NCBI RefSeq assembly: GCF_000820165.1
Contig: NZ_CDDD01000026.1
Location: 203-46,098 of the forward strand
DNA from: Aeromonas taiwanensis
Lineage (GTDB): Bacteria > Pseudomonadota > Gammaproteobacteria > Enterobacterales > Aeromonadaceae
Length of the DNA stretch: 45,896 nt
Direction of reading: 5' to 3'
Shown: in pieces, positions 20,937 through 28,737 of the stretch
Layout of the letters: the number at the start of each line of letters is the position of its first letter
Numbering within the stretch: position 1 is the first letter of the stretch
Position numbers and translations under genes: made by a program
Notes under the pieces: generated by a model
Database searches by the model: none
Told to the model about the DNA's origin: nothing
The model's input: the letters and a program-made list of their open reading frames with translations, nothing else

Positions 20937-21797
20937 ATGAAAATTCCGAATCGAATCCAGCCTCTGGTTGATGACGGCCTGGTGGACGAGGTCATCAGCC
21001 GGTTGATGAGCGGCAAGGAGGCCGACGTCTACGTGGTACGCTGCGGGGACGAGATCCGCTGCGCCAAGGTCTACAAGGAGGCCTCCAAGCGCAGCTTCAA
21101 GCAGGCGGTGGTCTACCAGGAGGGACGCCGGGTGCGCAACAGTCGCAACGCCCGGGCTATGGAGAAGGGCTCCAAGTACGGTCGCCAGCAGCACGAGGAG
21201 GTGTGGCAGAACACCGAGGTGGATGCCCTGTTCAAGCTGGCCGCCGCCGGCGTGCGGGTGCCCAGACCCCATGTCTGTCTGGATGGCGTGCTGCTGATGG
21301 AGCTGGTGACCGATGCAGACGGCAACGTGGCTCCCCGTCTCAACGACGTGGCGCTCACCCGGGAGCAGGCGCTCATCGACCATGGCAAGGTGATCCGCTA
21401 CGTGGTGCGCATGCTCTGCGCCGGCCTCATCCACGGTGACCTCTCGGAGTTCAACGTGCTGGTGGACGCACAGGGCCCGGTCATCATTGACCTGCCCCAG
21501 GTGGTGGATGCCGCCGCCAACAACCAGGCGAAGGCCATGCTGGAGCGGGACGTCAACAACATGCGCAACTATTACGGCATGTATGCGCCCGAGCTGCTCA
21601 AGACCCGCTACGCCAGGGAGATGTGGGCCCTGTTCGAAGATGGCAAGCTGGGCCCCGAGACCGAGCTCACCGGCCTGTTCGAGGAGAGCCGGGAGGCCGT
21701 CGATCTGGACGGGGTGCTGCACGAGATAGAGAGCGCCCAGGCCGAGGCCATGGCTCGGCGGGCCAGGCAGCAGGCGGAGCAGGAGGAAGGGTTCTGA
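20937..21797 (+). CDS. RIO1-type serine protein kinase
   Basis: This 286-residue protein has the RIO kinase fold. Visible motifs are the nucleotide loop SGKEADVY (residues 25-32), the ATP-contacting Lys44 in CAKVYK, the catalytic loop HGDLSEFN with Asp168, and the metal-binding IIDLPQ with Asp185. RIO kinases are best known for ribosome maturation in archaea and eukaryotes; bacterial members such as Pseudomonas PA4780 are active but their targets are poorly known. A charged tail rich in Ala, Arg, Gln and Glu (about residues 265-286) is probably helical. Start: the ATG at 20937 gives the family N-terminus, though the ribosome site is weak. It stands alone between terminators. Confidence 0.92.
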   Translation: MKIPNRIQPLVDDGLVDEVISRLMSGKEADVYVVRCGDEIRCAKVYKEASKRSFKQAVVYQEGRRVRNSRNARAMEKGSKYGRQQHEEVWQNTEVDALFKLAAAGVRVPRPHVCLDGVLLMELVTDADGNVAPRLNDVALTREQALIDHGKVIRYVVRMLCAGLIHGDLSEFNVLVDAQGPVIIDLPQVVDAAANNQAKAMLERDVNNMRNYYGMYAPELLKTRYAREMWALFEDGKLGPETELTGLFEESREAVDLDGVLHEIESAQAEAMARRARQQAEQEEGF

Positions 21798-21879
21798 TGC
21801 GAGTCTGAGGCGTCCCTTGCCTCAGGCCTTCCGTATGAGAGGGCCGGCCATCTTGGCGCCGCAAGGGTATTGAGCACAG

Positions 21880-21916
21880 AACCAGAAGAGGGGCCGTCAG
21901 GGCCCCTCTTCTGGTT
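21880..21916. repeat. Perfect 16-bp inverted repeat between convergent genes
   Basis: Arms 21880-21895 (AACCAGAAGAGGGGCC) and 21901-21916 are exact reverse complements with a five-base loop. Neither side has a T tract, so it is not a textbook intrinsic terminator, although its place between the RIO kinase and a convergent membrane-protein gene suggests transcript ending or 3'-end protection. Confidence 0.8.
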
Positions 21917-21948
21917 GGCGCTGTGCCCGGCCCGGTTAACGAGGTGGA

Positions 21949-22257
21949 TCAGCAAACTTGCCGACAAGGGCGCCGTGCCACCACGAACACCAGGGTGCAC
22001 AAGGCCATCGGCACCATGAAATCCAGAATGCTCCCGAGATCCCAGACCCTGGGATCGAATCCGCCCCACCAGGGCATGTTGATCCGTCGCCCCTCTCCCA
22101 GCAGGGCTATCCAGCGGTATTCTGCCTGCGTCTGCTCCCGTGCGATAAACCAGATGCACCCCACGAGGCCGCCGTATCCCCAGTGCCCAAGACGGTATCC
22201 GATCAGCGCCTGGATAGAGAGCGCCGCGCCGGCGTGATAGAGGGGAGAGAAATCCAT
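21949..22257 (-). CDS. Small membrane protein of a phage-like family, function unknown
   Basis: This 102-residue protein has a hydrophobic stretch at about residues 8-39 and another at 77-94, so it probably spans the membrane twice. Between them the pattern REQTQAEYRWI and MPWWGGFDPRVW resembles, from memory, small proteins found in enterobacterial phages. I do not know the function. Start: the ATG at 22257 has AGGA seven bases upstream (CCCAGGACTGTCT); a longer frame to 22320 lacks a ribosome site. No other phage gene is nearby. The C-terminus ends in RRPCRQVC with two cysteines. Confidence 0.7.
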   Translation of the reverse strand: MDFSPLYHAGAALSIQALIGYRLGHWGYGGLVGCIWFIAREQTQAEYRWIALLGEGRRINMPWWGGFDPRVWDLGSILDFMVPMALCTLVFVVARRPCRQVC

Positions 22258-22491
22258 AGACAGTCCTGGGTGGTCATCAAAAGAGCCCGTAGTCTGCCCT
22301 GTTTGACCCGCTTGTGCCAATGGTGCAGCAGAGCCTGCTGGCTGCCCTCAGTCGAGAGAGGCCGTGGCGGCCAGTCGGCCTCGCTCAGGTTTGTCGCCCG
22401 GTGAGAGGAATGTCGTGGGCTGGATGCCGGGAAGCGGCGCATCACCAGGCCCCACGGCACGAGCGAGGGCTGAGGGGCACCTCCATTGAGT
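22258..22491. other. Gap without a supported gene
   Basis: This stretch lies upstream of the small membrane protein gene (reverse strand). A reverse frame of 85 codons (22203-22460) crosses it but overlaps that gene, has an arginine-rich frame-shadow composition and no ribosome site. I see no RNA gene or repeat; it probably holds the promoter for the membrane protein. Confidence 0.4.
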
Positions 22492-22518
22492 CAAAAGAGC
22501 GCCATGGGCGCTCTTTTG
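22492..22518. terminator. Bidirectional intrinsic terminator below pirin gene
   Basis: CAAAAGAGCGCC and GGCGCTCTTTTG form a nearly perfect symmetric stem, giving a T4 tract in both directions. It lies 18 bases past the pirin stop codon on the reverse strand. Confidence 0.88.
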
Positions 22519-22535
22519 CTTTTCAGCGGCGGGGA

Positions 22536-23414
22536 CTAGATCCCGGCCAGGGGCGGCGCCTGGAGGCGGAGGCCGGCATAGCCCTGCACCTCGCCAAAGC
22601 GCGGATCGCCGCGCTCCCAGTCGGCGGCGGCGGTGCGAATGGCCTCACGGTCGAAGCTCACGAAGTTCCACCAGATCTGCAGCGGCTGGGTCAGGGGCTC
22701 GCCTCCGATGAGCAGCAGGCGGGCACCCGGGCTGAGCTCGACCGCCACCTCCCGGTTGCCCGGCGGCAGATAGAGCAGCTGTTCCGGCTCGAGCGCGTCC
22801 CCTGCGATGCTCGCTTGCCCTTGCAGCGGGAAGAGACCGTGCTCGAAGGCGGGGTTCAGGGTCAGGGTGAGCCGTCCCCCAGCGGGGGCGTGCAGATCCA
22901 GTCCCAGGATGGGGGAGAAGTGCAGGGTGGGCGCGCTATATCCCCCGTGCTCGCCGATGAGCAGGGTCAGGGTGATCTCCCCCTCCTGCCAGCGGGGGAG
23001 CCTGGGGTAGTGGTCGAAGCGGGGGCTGGTATGCTGATCCTCCTCCGGCAGCGCTATCCAGAGCTGGGCGGCATGCAGATCGGGCTGGTTCGGGAGGGAC
23101 TCCTCGGTATGGGCGATGCCGCGCCCGGCAGTCATCAGGTTGACCTGGCCGGGGCGGATCACCTGTTCGCTGCCAAGGCTGTCCCGGTGCAGGATCTCCC
23201 CCTCCAGCATCCAGGTGAAGGTCTGCAGGGCGATATGGGGGTGGGGGCCCACGTCGAGCCCCGGGGCGCCGGGTGCGAAGCGGGTCGGTCCGATATGGTC
23301 GAGAAAGCACCAGGGCCCTATGGTGCGCCGCTCCTTGACCGGGATGGCCCGGGCAACCGGGATGCCGCCCACGTCGGTGAGGCGGGAGGAAATGCGTTGC
23401 CACTCATGTGTCAT
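22536..23414 (-). CDS. Pirin family protein
   Basis: This 292-residue bicupin protein matches pirins. The metal site is complete: His58, His60, His102 and Glu104 in PHPH and AHTEES, the same spacing as human pirin His56, His58, His101 and Glu103. Bacterial pirins bind iron or another metal; some act as quercetinases and others interact with metabolic enzymes, so the role here is open. Start: the ATG at 23414 follows AAGGAG by seven bases; the open frame continues upstream to 23678 but without support. It is divergent from polB. Confidence 0.93.
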   Translation of the reverse strand: MTHEWQRISSRLTDVGGIPVARAIPVKERRTIGPWCFLDHIGPTRFAPGAPGLDVGPHPHIALQTFTWMLEGEILHRDSLGSEQVIRPGQVNLMTAGRGIAHTEESLPNQPDLHAAQLWIALPEEDQHTSPRFDHYPRLPRWQEGEITLTLLIGEHGGYSAPTLHFSPILGLDLHAPAGGRLTLTLNPAFEHGLFPLQGQASIAGDALEPEQLLYLPPGNREVAVELSPGARLLLIGGEPLTQPLQIWWNFVSFDREAIRTAAADWERGDPRFGEVQGYAGLRLQAPPLAGI

Positions 23415-23581
23415 GGGGTGCTCCTTGTGTGGGGAAAGGAAGAAGATAGCCGCTCTGGCGGTCCATCGCCGCAACGCTTCTGATTGGCGACGGTGCAGCA
23501 CAGGCGGCGATGAGCTGACCACAAGGCTACTATGCACCAATCCCGCGCCGGATGGCAGGCGAAGGCCTCCTGGCCGGGCAA

Positions 23582-23611
23582 TTGCGGCAAGGCACTGTAT
23601 GAACGTACAAT
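23582..23611 (+). promoter_or_regulatory. Candidate polB promoter with overlapping LexA box
   Basis: TTGCGG (23582-23587) and TACAAT (23606-23611) are separated by 18 bases. A LexA-type site CTGT-N8-ACAA at 23595-23610 differs from the CTGT-N8-ACAG consensus at one base and covers the -10 hexamer, so LexA would block initiation. polB is an SOS gene in E. coli, which supports the assignment. Confidence 0.7.
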
Positions 23612-23644
23612 AGTCCCATTCCAGCCTTGAGCCCGACAGCCTGC

Positions 23645-26059
23645 ATGACCGAGATCCAGCCCCCCTCCGTGACTCCACCCGCCGATGGCTTCATCCTGAC
23701 CCGTCATGGCCGGGACGTACACGGCCGCACCGAAATCGTGATGTGGCTCTGGAGCGAGCAGGGGCCGGTGCGGCTGGTGGTGCCTGGGCAGGAGCCGGTC
23801 TTCTTCCTGCCGGAGCGCCATCTGGAGGAGGCGGCCGAGCTCTTCAAGGGGGCCGGAGTGAGGGGGCGTTTTCGCCGCCTGCCCATGCACACCTTCGAGG
23901 GCTGCAAGGTGGTGGGCTGCTACTTTGCCACCCTGAGCGCCTTCCACCGCGCCATCGAGCTGCTGCTCATCCGTGGTCTGGAGCACTTCGAGGCGGACAT
24001 CCGGCTGCCGGAGCGTTTCCTGATGGAGCGCTTCATCACTGCCGGGGTGCGCTTTGGCGGCAAGGCGAGGCGCAAGGGAGGCAGGCAGGGTTACTGGGAG
24101 GTGAGCGAGGCGCGCTGCGCCCCCCAAACCGTGACACCGACCCTCTCCTGGGTATCCCTGGACGTGGAGTGCGCCATGGACGGGGCCCTCTTCTCGGTGG
24201 GGCTCTACAGCCCCGAGGATGCGCGGGTCATCATGATTGGTGCCCCGGAGGCGGACAGCGACAGCTGGGGCACCCGGGTCGAGTGGGTGGCGGATGAGAA
24301 CGCCCTGCTGGGGGCTCTGGAGAGCTGGTTCCAGCGGCACGATCCCGATCTCGTCATCGGCTGGAACGTGGTCAACTTCGACTTTCGCCTGCTGCTGCGC
24401 CGTGCCGAGCTCTACAAACGGCGGCTGCGGCTCGGGCGGGGGCGCGAGCTCTGCTTCTGGCGATCCTCCCGTGGCGATCCCCAGACTGGCAACGTCATCA
24501 TCCCCGGGCGCATGGTGCTGGACGGCATCGACACCCTGAAAAGCGCCACCTGGCAGTTCCCGAGCTACAGCCTGGATGCGGTGGCGAGCGAACTGCTCGG
24601 GCGTGGCAAGGATATCGAGGACGTGGCGAACCGGGGGGAGAAGATCACCGAGCTGTTCCACTCCGACAAGGAGGCGCTGGCTCGCTACAACCTGGAAGAC
24701 TGCAAGCTGGTGTGGGAGATCTTCGATTTCTGCCACCTCATCCCCTTTGCCATCGAGCGGGCCTCCCTCACCGGCCTCGAGCTCGACCGGGTAGGGGGCT
24801 CGGTGGCGGCCTTCACCAACCTCTATCTGCCACGGCTCCATCGCGGCGGCTACGTGGCCCCCAACCTGCCTGCCGACGGGGGTCTCGCGAGCCCGGGTGG
24901 CTATGTGATGGACTCCAAGCCGGGGCTTTATCGCCACGTGCTGGTGCTCGACTTCAAGAGTCTGTATCCCAGCATCATCCGCACCTTCTGCATCGATCCC
25001 ATGGGGCTGGTGGAGGGGTTGCAGGATCCCGCGCACGCCATTCCGGGGTTTCGCGGCGCCCTGTTCTCCCGCACCCGCCACTTCCTGCCGGATCTCATCG
25101 CGACCCTCTGGGCGGCGCGGGACAGGGCCAAGGCCGCCGGCAACAAGGCGCTCTCCCAGGCCATCAAGATCATCATGAACTCCTTCTATGGGGTGCTGGG
25201 CTCGGGGGGCTGCCGCTTCTACGATCCGCGCCTCGCCTCCTCCATCACCTTGCGCGGTCACGGCATCATGCAGCAGACCCGGGAGTGGATAGAGGGGGAG
25301 GGGTATGAGGTGATCTATGGCGACACCGATTCCACCTTCGTGCACCTGGCGGGAGATACCAGCCCAGAGCAGGCGGACGAGATTGGCCAGCATCTCGCGA
25401 GGATGATCAACGACAACTGGGCGGCATTGATCAGGCGGGAGTTCGACTTGCCGAGCCATCTCGAGATCCAGTACGAGACCCACTATCGCCGCTTCCTGAT
25501 GCCCACCATTCGCGGGCTGGAGAAGGGGAGCAAGAAGCGCTACGCCGGCCTGGTTGGAAAACAGGAAGAGGGACGAGGGGAGGAAGAACATCTGGTGTTC
25601 AAGGGGCTGGAATCGGTGCGCACCGACTGGACGCCCCTTGCCAAGGCGTTCCAGACCCGGCTCTACGAGATGGTGTTTCACGACCAGGATCCCAGCGGCT
25701 ATGTGCGCACCATGGTGGACGAGACCCGGGCCGGCCGGCACGACGATCTGCTGGTCTATCGCAAGCGGCTGCGCCAGAAGCTCGAGGAGTACCAGAAGAA
25801 CGTGCCGCCCCATGTGCGGGCGGCGCGCCTGGCCGACGAGGAGAACCTGCGCCGCGGCCAACCCCAGCGCTACCAGCACAGGGGCACCATCGCCTACCTG
25901 GTTACCCTGAACGGACCGGAACCGCTGGAATACAGGCGCAGCGCCATCGACTACGAGCACTACATCGACAAGCAGTTAAAGCCGATTGCGGATGCCATCC
26001 TGCCCTTTATCGGCGAGTCGTTCGAGCGGATCTGCGGTCAGCAGCTGGATCTCTTCTGA
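23645..26059 (+). CDS. polB: DNA polymerase II
   Basis: This 804-residue family B polymerase is slightly longer than E. coli Pol II (783). The proofreading exonuclease motifs are present: Asp173 and Glu175 in SLDVECA, NVVNFDFRLL and YNLEDCKLV. Polymerase motifs A (VLDFKSLYPSIIRTF), B (KIIMNSFYGVLGSGG) and C (YGDTDSTF, Asp560 and Asp562) and KKRYAGL follow in order, so both activities should be intact. Pol II restarts stalled forks and bypasses some lesions during the SOS response. Start: the ATG at 23645; a TTG six codons upstream has less support. A LexA-like site lies 35-50 bases upstream. Confidence 0.97.
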   Translation: MTEIQPPSVTPPADGFILTRHGRDVHGRTEIVMWLWSEQGPVRLVVPGQEPVFFLPERHLEEAAELFKGAGVRGRFRRLPMHTFEGCKVVGCYFATLSAFHRAIELLLIRGLEHFEADIRLPERFLMERFITAGVRFGGKARRKGGRQGYWEVSEARCAPQTVTPTLSWVSLDVECAMDGALFSVGLYSPEDARVIMIGAPEADSDSWGTRVEWVADENALLGALESWFQRHDPDLVIGWNVVNFDFRLLLRRAELYKRRLRLGRGRELCFWRSSRGDPQTGNVIIPGRMVLDGIDTLKSATWQFPSYSLDAVASELLGRGKDIEDVANRGEKITELFHSDKEALARYNLEDCKLVWEIFDFCHLIPFAIERASLTGLELDRVGGSVAAFTNLYLPRLHRGGYVAPNLPADGGLASPGGYVMDSKPGLYRHVLVLDFKSLYPSIIRTFCIDPMGLVEGLQDPAHAIPGFRGALFSRTRHFLPDLIATLWAARDRAKAAGNKALSQAIKIIMNSFYGVLGSGGCRFYDPRLASSITLRGHGIMQQTREWIEGEGYEVIYGDTDSTFVHLAGDTSPEQADEIGQHLARMINDNWAALIRREFDLPSHLEIQYETHYRRFLMPTIRGLEKGSKKRYAGLVGKQEEGRGEEEHLVFKGLESVRTDWTPLAKAFQTRLYEMVFHDQDPSGYVRTMVDETRAGRHDDLLVYRKRLRQKLEEYQKNVPPHVRAARLADEENLRRGQPQRYQHRGTIAYLVTLNGPEPLEYRRSAIDYEHYIDKQLKPIADAILPFIGESFERICGQQLDLF

Positions 26060-26157
26060 CGGCCGGGGGGAAACAGGCTGGCCAGTGGCCGGCCACCTTT
26101 GCCGCCATGGTGCCTCTTGATGAAATACGGGACTCGCCGTGGGGAAGGGGGCAATGC

Positions 26158-26186
26158 AAAAAGCCCGCTCAAAGAGCGGGCTTTTC
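26158..26186. terminator. Bidirectional terminator between polB and tRNA-Val operon
   Basis: GCCCGCTC and GAGCGGGC form an 8-bp stem with an AAA loop, flanked by A5 and T4. It ends the reverse-strand tRNA operon seven bases after the last CCA and also terminates polB. Confidence 0.9.
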
Positions 26187-26192
26187 ATAAAA

Positions 26193-26269
26193 TGGTGCGT
26201 CCTAGTGGATTCGAACCACCGACCCCCACCATGTCAAGGTGATGCTCTAACCAGCTGAGCTAAGGACGC
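26193..26269 (-). tRNA. tRNA-Val(GAC), type A, fifth in operon
   Basis: The 77-base gene folds as a cloverleaf with acceptor stem GCGTCCT/AGGACGC, encoded CCA, T loop TTCGAAT and anticodon loop TTGACAT, giving anticodon GAC (valine GUC/GUU). It is the last of five genes. Position 27 is U, giving a U-G closing pair in the anticodon stem. Confidence 0.95.
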
Positions 26270-26308
26270 AGGGTGCGCAAGGCGACTTTGTGCTTCGTTG
26301 CAATGAAG

Positions 26309-26385
26309 TGGTGGGTTTAATTGGATTCGAACCAACGACCCCTACCATGTCAAGGTAGTGCTCTAACCAACTGAGCTATAAACCC
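26309..26385 (-). tRNA. tRNA-Val(GAC), type B, fourth in operon
   Basis: A 77-base cloverleaf with acceptor stem GGGTTTA/TAAACCC, encoded CCA and the same TTGACAT anticodon loop (GAC, valine). Its acceptor and T stems differ from type A. Identical by eye to the copy at 26605. Confidence 0.95.
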
Positions 26386-26422
26386 ACATCAAATTCACAT
26401 CTGCAATTTATTCAAACTGTTA

Positions 26423-26499
26423 TGGTGCGTCCTAGTGGATTCGAACCACCGACCCCCACCATGTCAAGGTGATGCTCTAACCAGCTGAGCTAAGGACGC
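26423..26499 (-). tRNA. tRNA-Val(GAC), type A, third in operon
   Basis: A 77-base cloverleaf identical by eye to the copy at 26193, with acceptor stem GCGTCCT/AGGACGC, anticodon GAC, encoded CCA and U at position 27. Confidence 0.95.
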
Positions 26500-26516
26500 A
26501 TAACAGGGTTTCGTGA

Positions 26517-26593
26517 TGGTGCGTCCTAGTGGATTCGAACCACCGACCCCCACCATGTCAAGGTGGTGCTCTAACCAGCTGAGCTAAGGACGC
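26517..26593 (-). tRNA. tRNA-Val(GAC), type A variant, second in operon
   Basis: A 77-base type A gene with anticodon GAC that differs from the other two by C instead of U at position 27, turning the U-G pair 27-43 into C-G. Encoded CCA is present. Confidence 0.95.
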
Positions 26594-26604
26594 ATCACGA
26601 AAAG

Positions 26605-26681
26605 TGGTGGGTTTAATTGGATTCGAACCAACGACCCCTACCATGTCAAGGTAGTGCTCTAACCAACTGAGCTATAAACCC
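26605..26681 (-). tRNA. tRNA-Val(GAC), type B, first in operon
   Basis: A 77-base type B gene (acceptor GGGTTTA/TAAACCC, anticodon GAC, encoded CCA), the first transcribed. The spacer to the next gene is only 11 bases, so the array must be cut from one precursor. Confidence 0.95.
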
Positions 26682-26714
26682 ACTTCATAAACCGGATTAA
26701 AACCCGTTTTATCC

Positions 26715-26731
26715 CGCCAGCATTGCTGGCG
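26715..26731 (-). repeat. Hairpin in the 5' leader of the tRNA precursor
   Basis: CGCCAGC and GCTGGCG form a perfect 7-bp stem with a three-base loop, between the promoter and the first tRNA. It has no T tract after it on the reverse strand, so it is probably a leader structure and not a terminator. Confidence 0.6.
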
Positions 26732-26739
26732 TGGTCGGC

Positions 26740-26768
26740 ATACTACCCATGGCCCCCAGGGCTGTCAA
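26740..26768 (-). promoter_or_regulatory. Consensus sigma-70 promoter of tRNA-Val operon
   Basis: On the reverse strand a perfect -35 TTGACA (26768-26763) and -10 TAGTAT (26745-26740) are exactly 17 bases apart. The following GC-rich bases (GCCGACC) look like the discriminator of stable-RNA promoters under stringent control. The start point should be near 26733, about 50 bases before the first tRNA. Confidence 0.85.
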
Positions 26769-26863
26769 CAAGGGACACGCACAAAGGAGACTGTTTGCCC
26801 AGTTCTTGCGCAGCCTGTTGATTTTACAGGCGAGCTTGCCACCGGGCAGGGTCACTTTCCCCG

Positions 26864-28243
26864 CTATTGCGCCCGGCAAAGGGCGGTGCAGGCCGCGGGG
26901 CTCGCGAAGCGGCCATAGATGACGCGAAGCCGCGCTCCCAGCATCAGGGCGGCACTGGTCAACCCGACGATGAAGCCGACCCAGAAGCCCTGGGGCCCCA
27001 TGCGCGGCACCACCCAGTCGGTCAGTCCCAGGATCATGCCGGTGGGCAGTCCCATGCCCCAGTAGGCGACGATGGTGACGTAGAAGATGGCCTGGGTGTC
27101 CTTGTAGCCGCGAAGGGCCGCCGCCGCGACCACCTGCACCGAATCGGAGATCTGGTAGATGGCGGCGAAGAAGAGCAGGGTGGCGGCCAGGCCGATTACC
27201 TGCATGTCGTCGGTGTAGATCCCCGCGATGGGCTCGCGCAGCAGCACGGTGAGGGCGGCGGTGGCAGCGGCCACCCCCATACCCAGCATCAGGCCGGTGC
27301 GGGCGGCGACCCTGGCCTGATCCGGCTGGCCTTCCCCTATGTTGTGACCGACCCGGATGGTCACGCCGACACCAATGGACAGCGGCAGCATAAAGACCAG
27401 GCTGGAGAAGTTGAGTGCTATCTGGTGGCTCGCCACCGTCTCCGCGCCAAAGGGCGCCAGCATCAGGGCGACCACGGTAAACAGGGTCACCTCGCAGAAG
27501 ATGGCCATGGCGATGGGAAACCCTAAGCGGAACAGGCGCCAGATCCGGCTGCCGTTGGGGCGCGCAAGGTGGGCGAAGAGGTTGATCTTCTGGAAGTGGG
27601 ACGAGAACTTCACATAGAGGATCATCGCCAGCAGCATGGCCCAGAGCACGATGGCGGTGGCCACGCCGCAGCCGACCCCGCCGAGTTTCGGCATGCCGAA
27701 GTGGCCGTGGATGAAGATGTAGTTCGCGGGGATGTTGACCGCGAGGCCGACGAAGCCGATCACCATGGTCGGCATGGTGTGGGAGAGTCCCTCGCTGAAG
27801 TTGCGCAGCACCTGGAACAGCACGAAGGCGGGCAGCCCCCACAGGATGGCGTGCAGGTAGCCGGCGGTCTTCTCTGCCATCACGGGGTCCACGTCCATGA
27901 ACTGCAGCGCCAGGGGGCTGAAGTAGAGCGCCACCATGGCGATGGGGGTCACCATCAGCGCCAGCCAGAAGCCCTGGTGCACGGCGGGGCGCACCTCGTC
28001 TTGTTTGCGGGCGCCGTTGAGCTGGGAGACGATGGGAGTGAGGGCCATGATGATGCCCTGCACCAGCAGGATGACCGGCAGCCAGAAGCTGGAAGCCACC
28101 GACACGGCGGCCAGATCCACGGCGCTCACCTGTCCCGCCATCACGGTATCGACGAAGTTCATGGCGATCTGGGCCACCTGGGCTACCAGTATGGGGCTGG
28201 CTAGACGAATAAGCTGCCTCGCCTCGGACCAATAACGTTGCAC
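26864..28243 (-). CDS. mdtK: MATE-family multidrug efflux protein MdtK/NorM
   Basis: This 459-residue protein matches NorM/MdtK (457 residues in E. coli), an inner-membrane MATE antiporter that exports cationic drugs in exchange for Na+ or H+. It shows twelve hydrophobic segments in two halves, with PILVAQVAQIAMNFVDTVMAG at the N-terminus and GFPIAMAIFCEVTLF opening the second half. Start: the GTG at 28243 (VQRYWSEARQL) follows GGAGG by five bases and aligns with the E. coli N-terminus; longer frames run through a leader hairpin. Its position opposite ribE, with yaeP between, is close to the mdtK-ribE order of E. coli. Confidence 0.94.
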   Translation of the reverse strand: MQRYWSEARQLIRLASPILVAQVAQIAMNFVDTVMAGQVSAVDLAAVSVASSFWLPVILLVQGIIMALTPIVSQLNGARKQDEVRPAVHQGFWLALMVTPIAMVALYFSPLALQFMDVDPVMAEKTAGYLHAILWGLPAFVLFQVLRNFSEGLSHTMPTMVIGFVGLAVNIPANYIFIHGHFGMPKLGGVGCGVATAIVLWAMLLAMILYVKFSSHFQKINLFAHLARPNGSRIWRLFRLGFPIAMAIFCEVTLFTVVALMLAPFGAETVASHQIALNFSSLVFMLPLSIGVGVTIRVGHNIGEGQPDQARVAARTGLMLGMGVAAATAALTVLLREPIAGIYTDDMQVIGLAATLLFFAAIYQISDSVQVVAAAALRGYKDTQAIFYVTIVAYWGMGLPTGMILGLTDWVVPRMGPQGFWVGFIVGLTSAALMLGARLRVIYGRFASPAACTALCRAQ

Positions 28244-28297
28244 TGACACCTCCGAGTGGATCAGATAAAAGAGAAAGAGCGGGTAAGAGAGATGGGC

Positions 28298-28326
28298 TTT
28301 TGCCTCCTCGTCCTGAGGAGACAAAA
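28298..28326 (-). promoter_or_regulatory. 12-bp leader hairpin upstream of mdtK
   Basis: On the reverse strand TTTTGTCTCCTC and GAGGAGGCAAAA pair (one T-G) around a five-base loop, 55-83 bases before the GTG start. There is no T tract, so it is a leader structure or an operator dyad, not a standard terminator. Confidence 0.5.
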
Positions 28327-28348
28327 TGTGGGGGTGTCATTCTAGCCT

Positions 28349-28378
28349 GAAAAACCGCCAACGGGGAAGGTCGGCGGC
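28349..28378 (-). terminator. Probable terminator after yaeP
   Basis: Reverse-strand CCGCCGAC and GTTGGCGG pair with one mismatch and are followed by TTTTTC, about 20-45 bases past the yaeP stop codon. Confidence 0.65.
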
Positions 28379-28395
28379 ACAGTTTGACCCGGTGA

Positions 28396-28602
28396 TCAGG
28401 CGTCCTCGTGATCGCTGATCAGCAGGTTGGCCGCGGCATAGGCGGCCTGTTCGCGTAGATCCGCCGGTACCCGCTCGTCGGAGGCCACGGCGTTGAGCGC
28501 CCGGATGGTGGCGGCGATGGCATGGGGCACATAGCCCTGCTCGCCGGAGCCAATCTGGTTGTAGGCGATGCGAATGGCTTCACAGCATTGATATACCTGC
28601 AT
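28396..28602 (-). CDS. yaeP: UPF0253 family protein YaeP
   Basis: This 68-residue protein aligns along its length with E. coli YaeP (66 residues), sharing GYVP near residues 23-26 and the block [14 protein letters not shown] near the C-terminus. It has no known function and is likely a small helical cytoplasmic protein. Start: the ATG at 28602 follows GAGGAAATAAAA. In E. coli yaeP pairs with rof; no rof is present here, and the next gene downstream is mdtK beyond a terminator. It is divergent from ribE. Confidence 0.9.
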   Translation of the reverse strand: MQVYQCCEAIRIAYNQIGSGEQGYVPHAIAATIRALNAVASDERVPADLREQAAYAAANLLISDHEDA

Positions 28603-28737
28603 TTTTATTTCCTCGTTAAGCCTGGATTGAATGGGGTCACTATAGCGAGCGCGCTCGTCCTTGTCAGCCGGCAGCCTTGTCTTGCACGGTGGCGAGGGGT
28701 AACCTGCCGACAAATTTGTCACAGCGTGGAGAGACAC

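Noticed and set aside
22203..22460. An 85-codon reverse frame overlapping the small membrane protein
   Set aside because: It has arginine-rich shadow composition and overlaps a better-supported gene that has a good ribosome site.
23411..25960. An 849-codon open frame on the reverse strand across polB
   Set aside because: It is antisense to a certain polB gene, rich in His, Gly, Pro and Ala, and is a side effect of strong G/C bias at third codon positions. It runs out over the pirin gene without a ribosome site.
26193..26681. Regularly repeated units of about 77 bases that might suggest a CRISPR array
   Set aside because: Each unit folds as a complete tRNA-Val with encoded CCA; the spacers are short and unequal and there are no cas genes.
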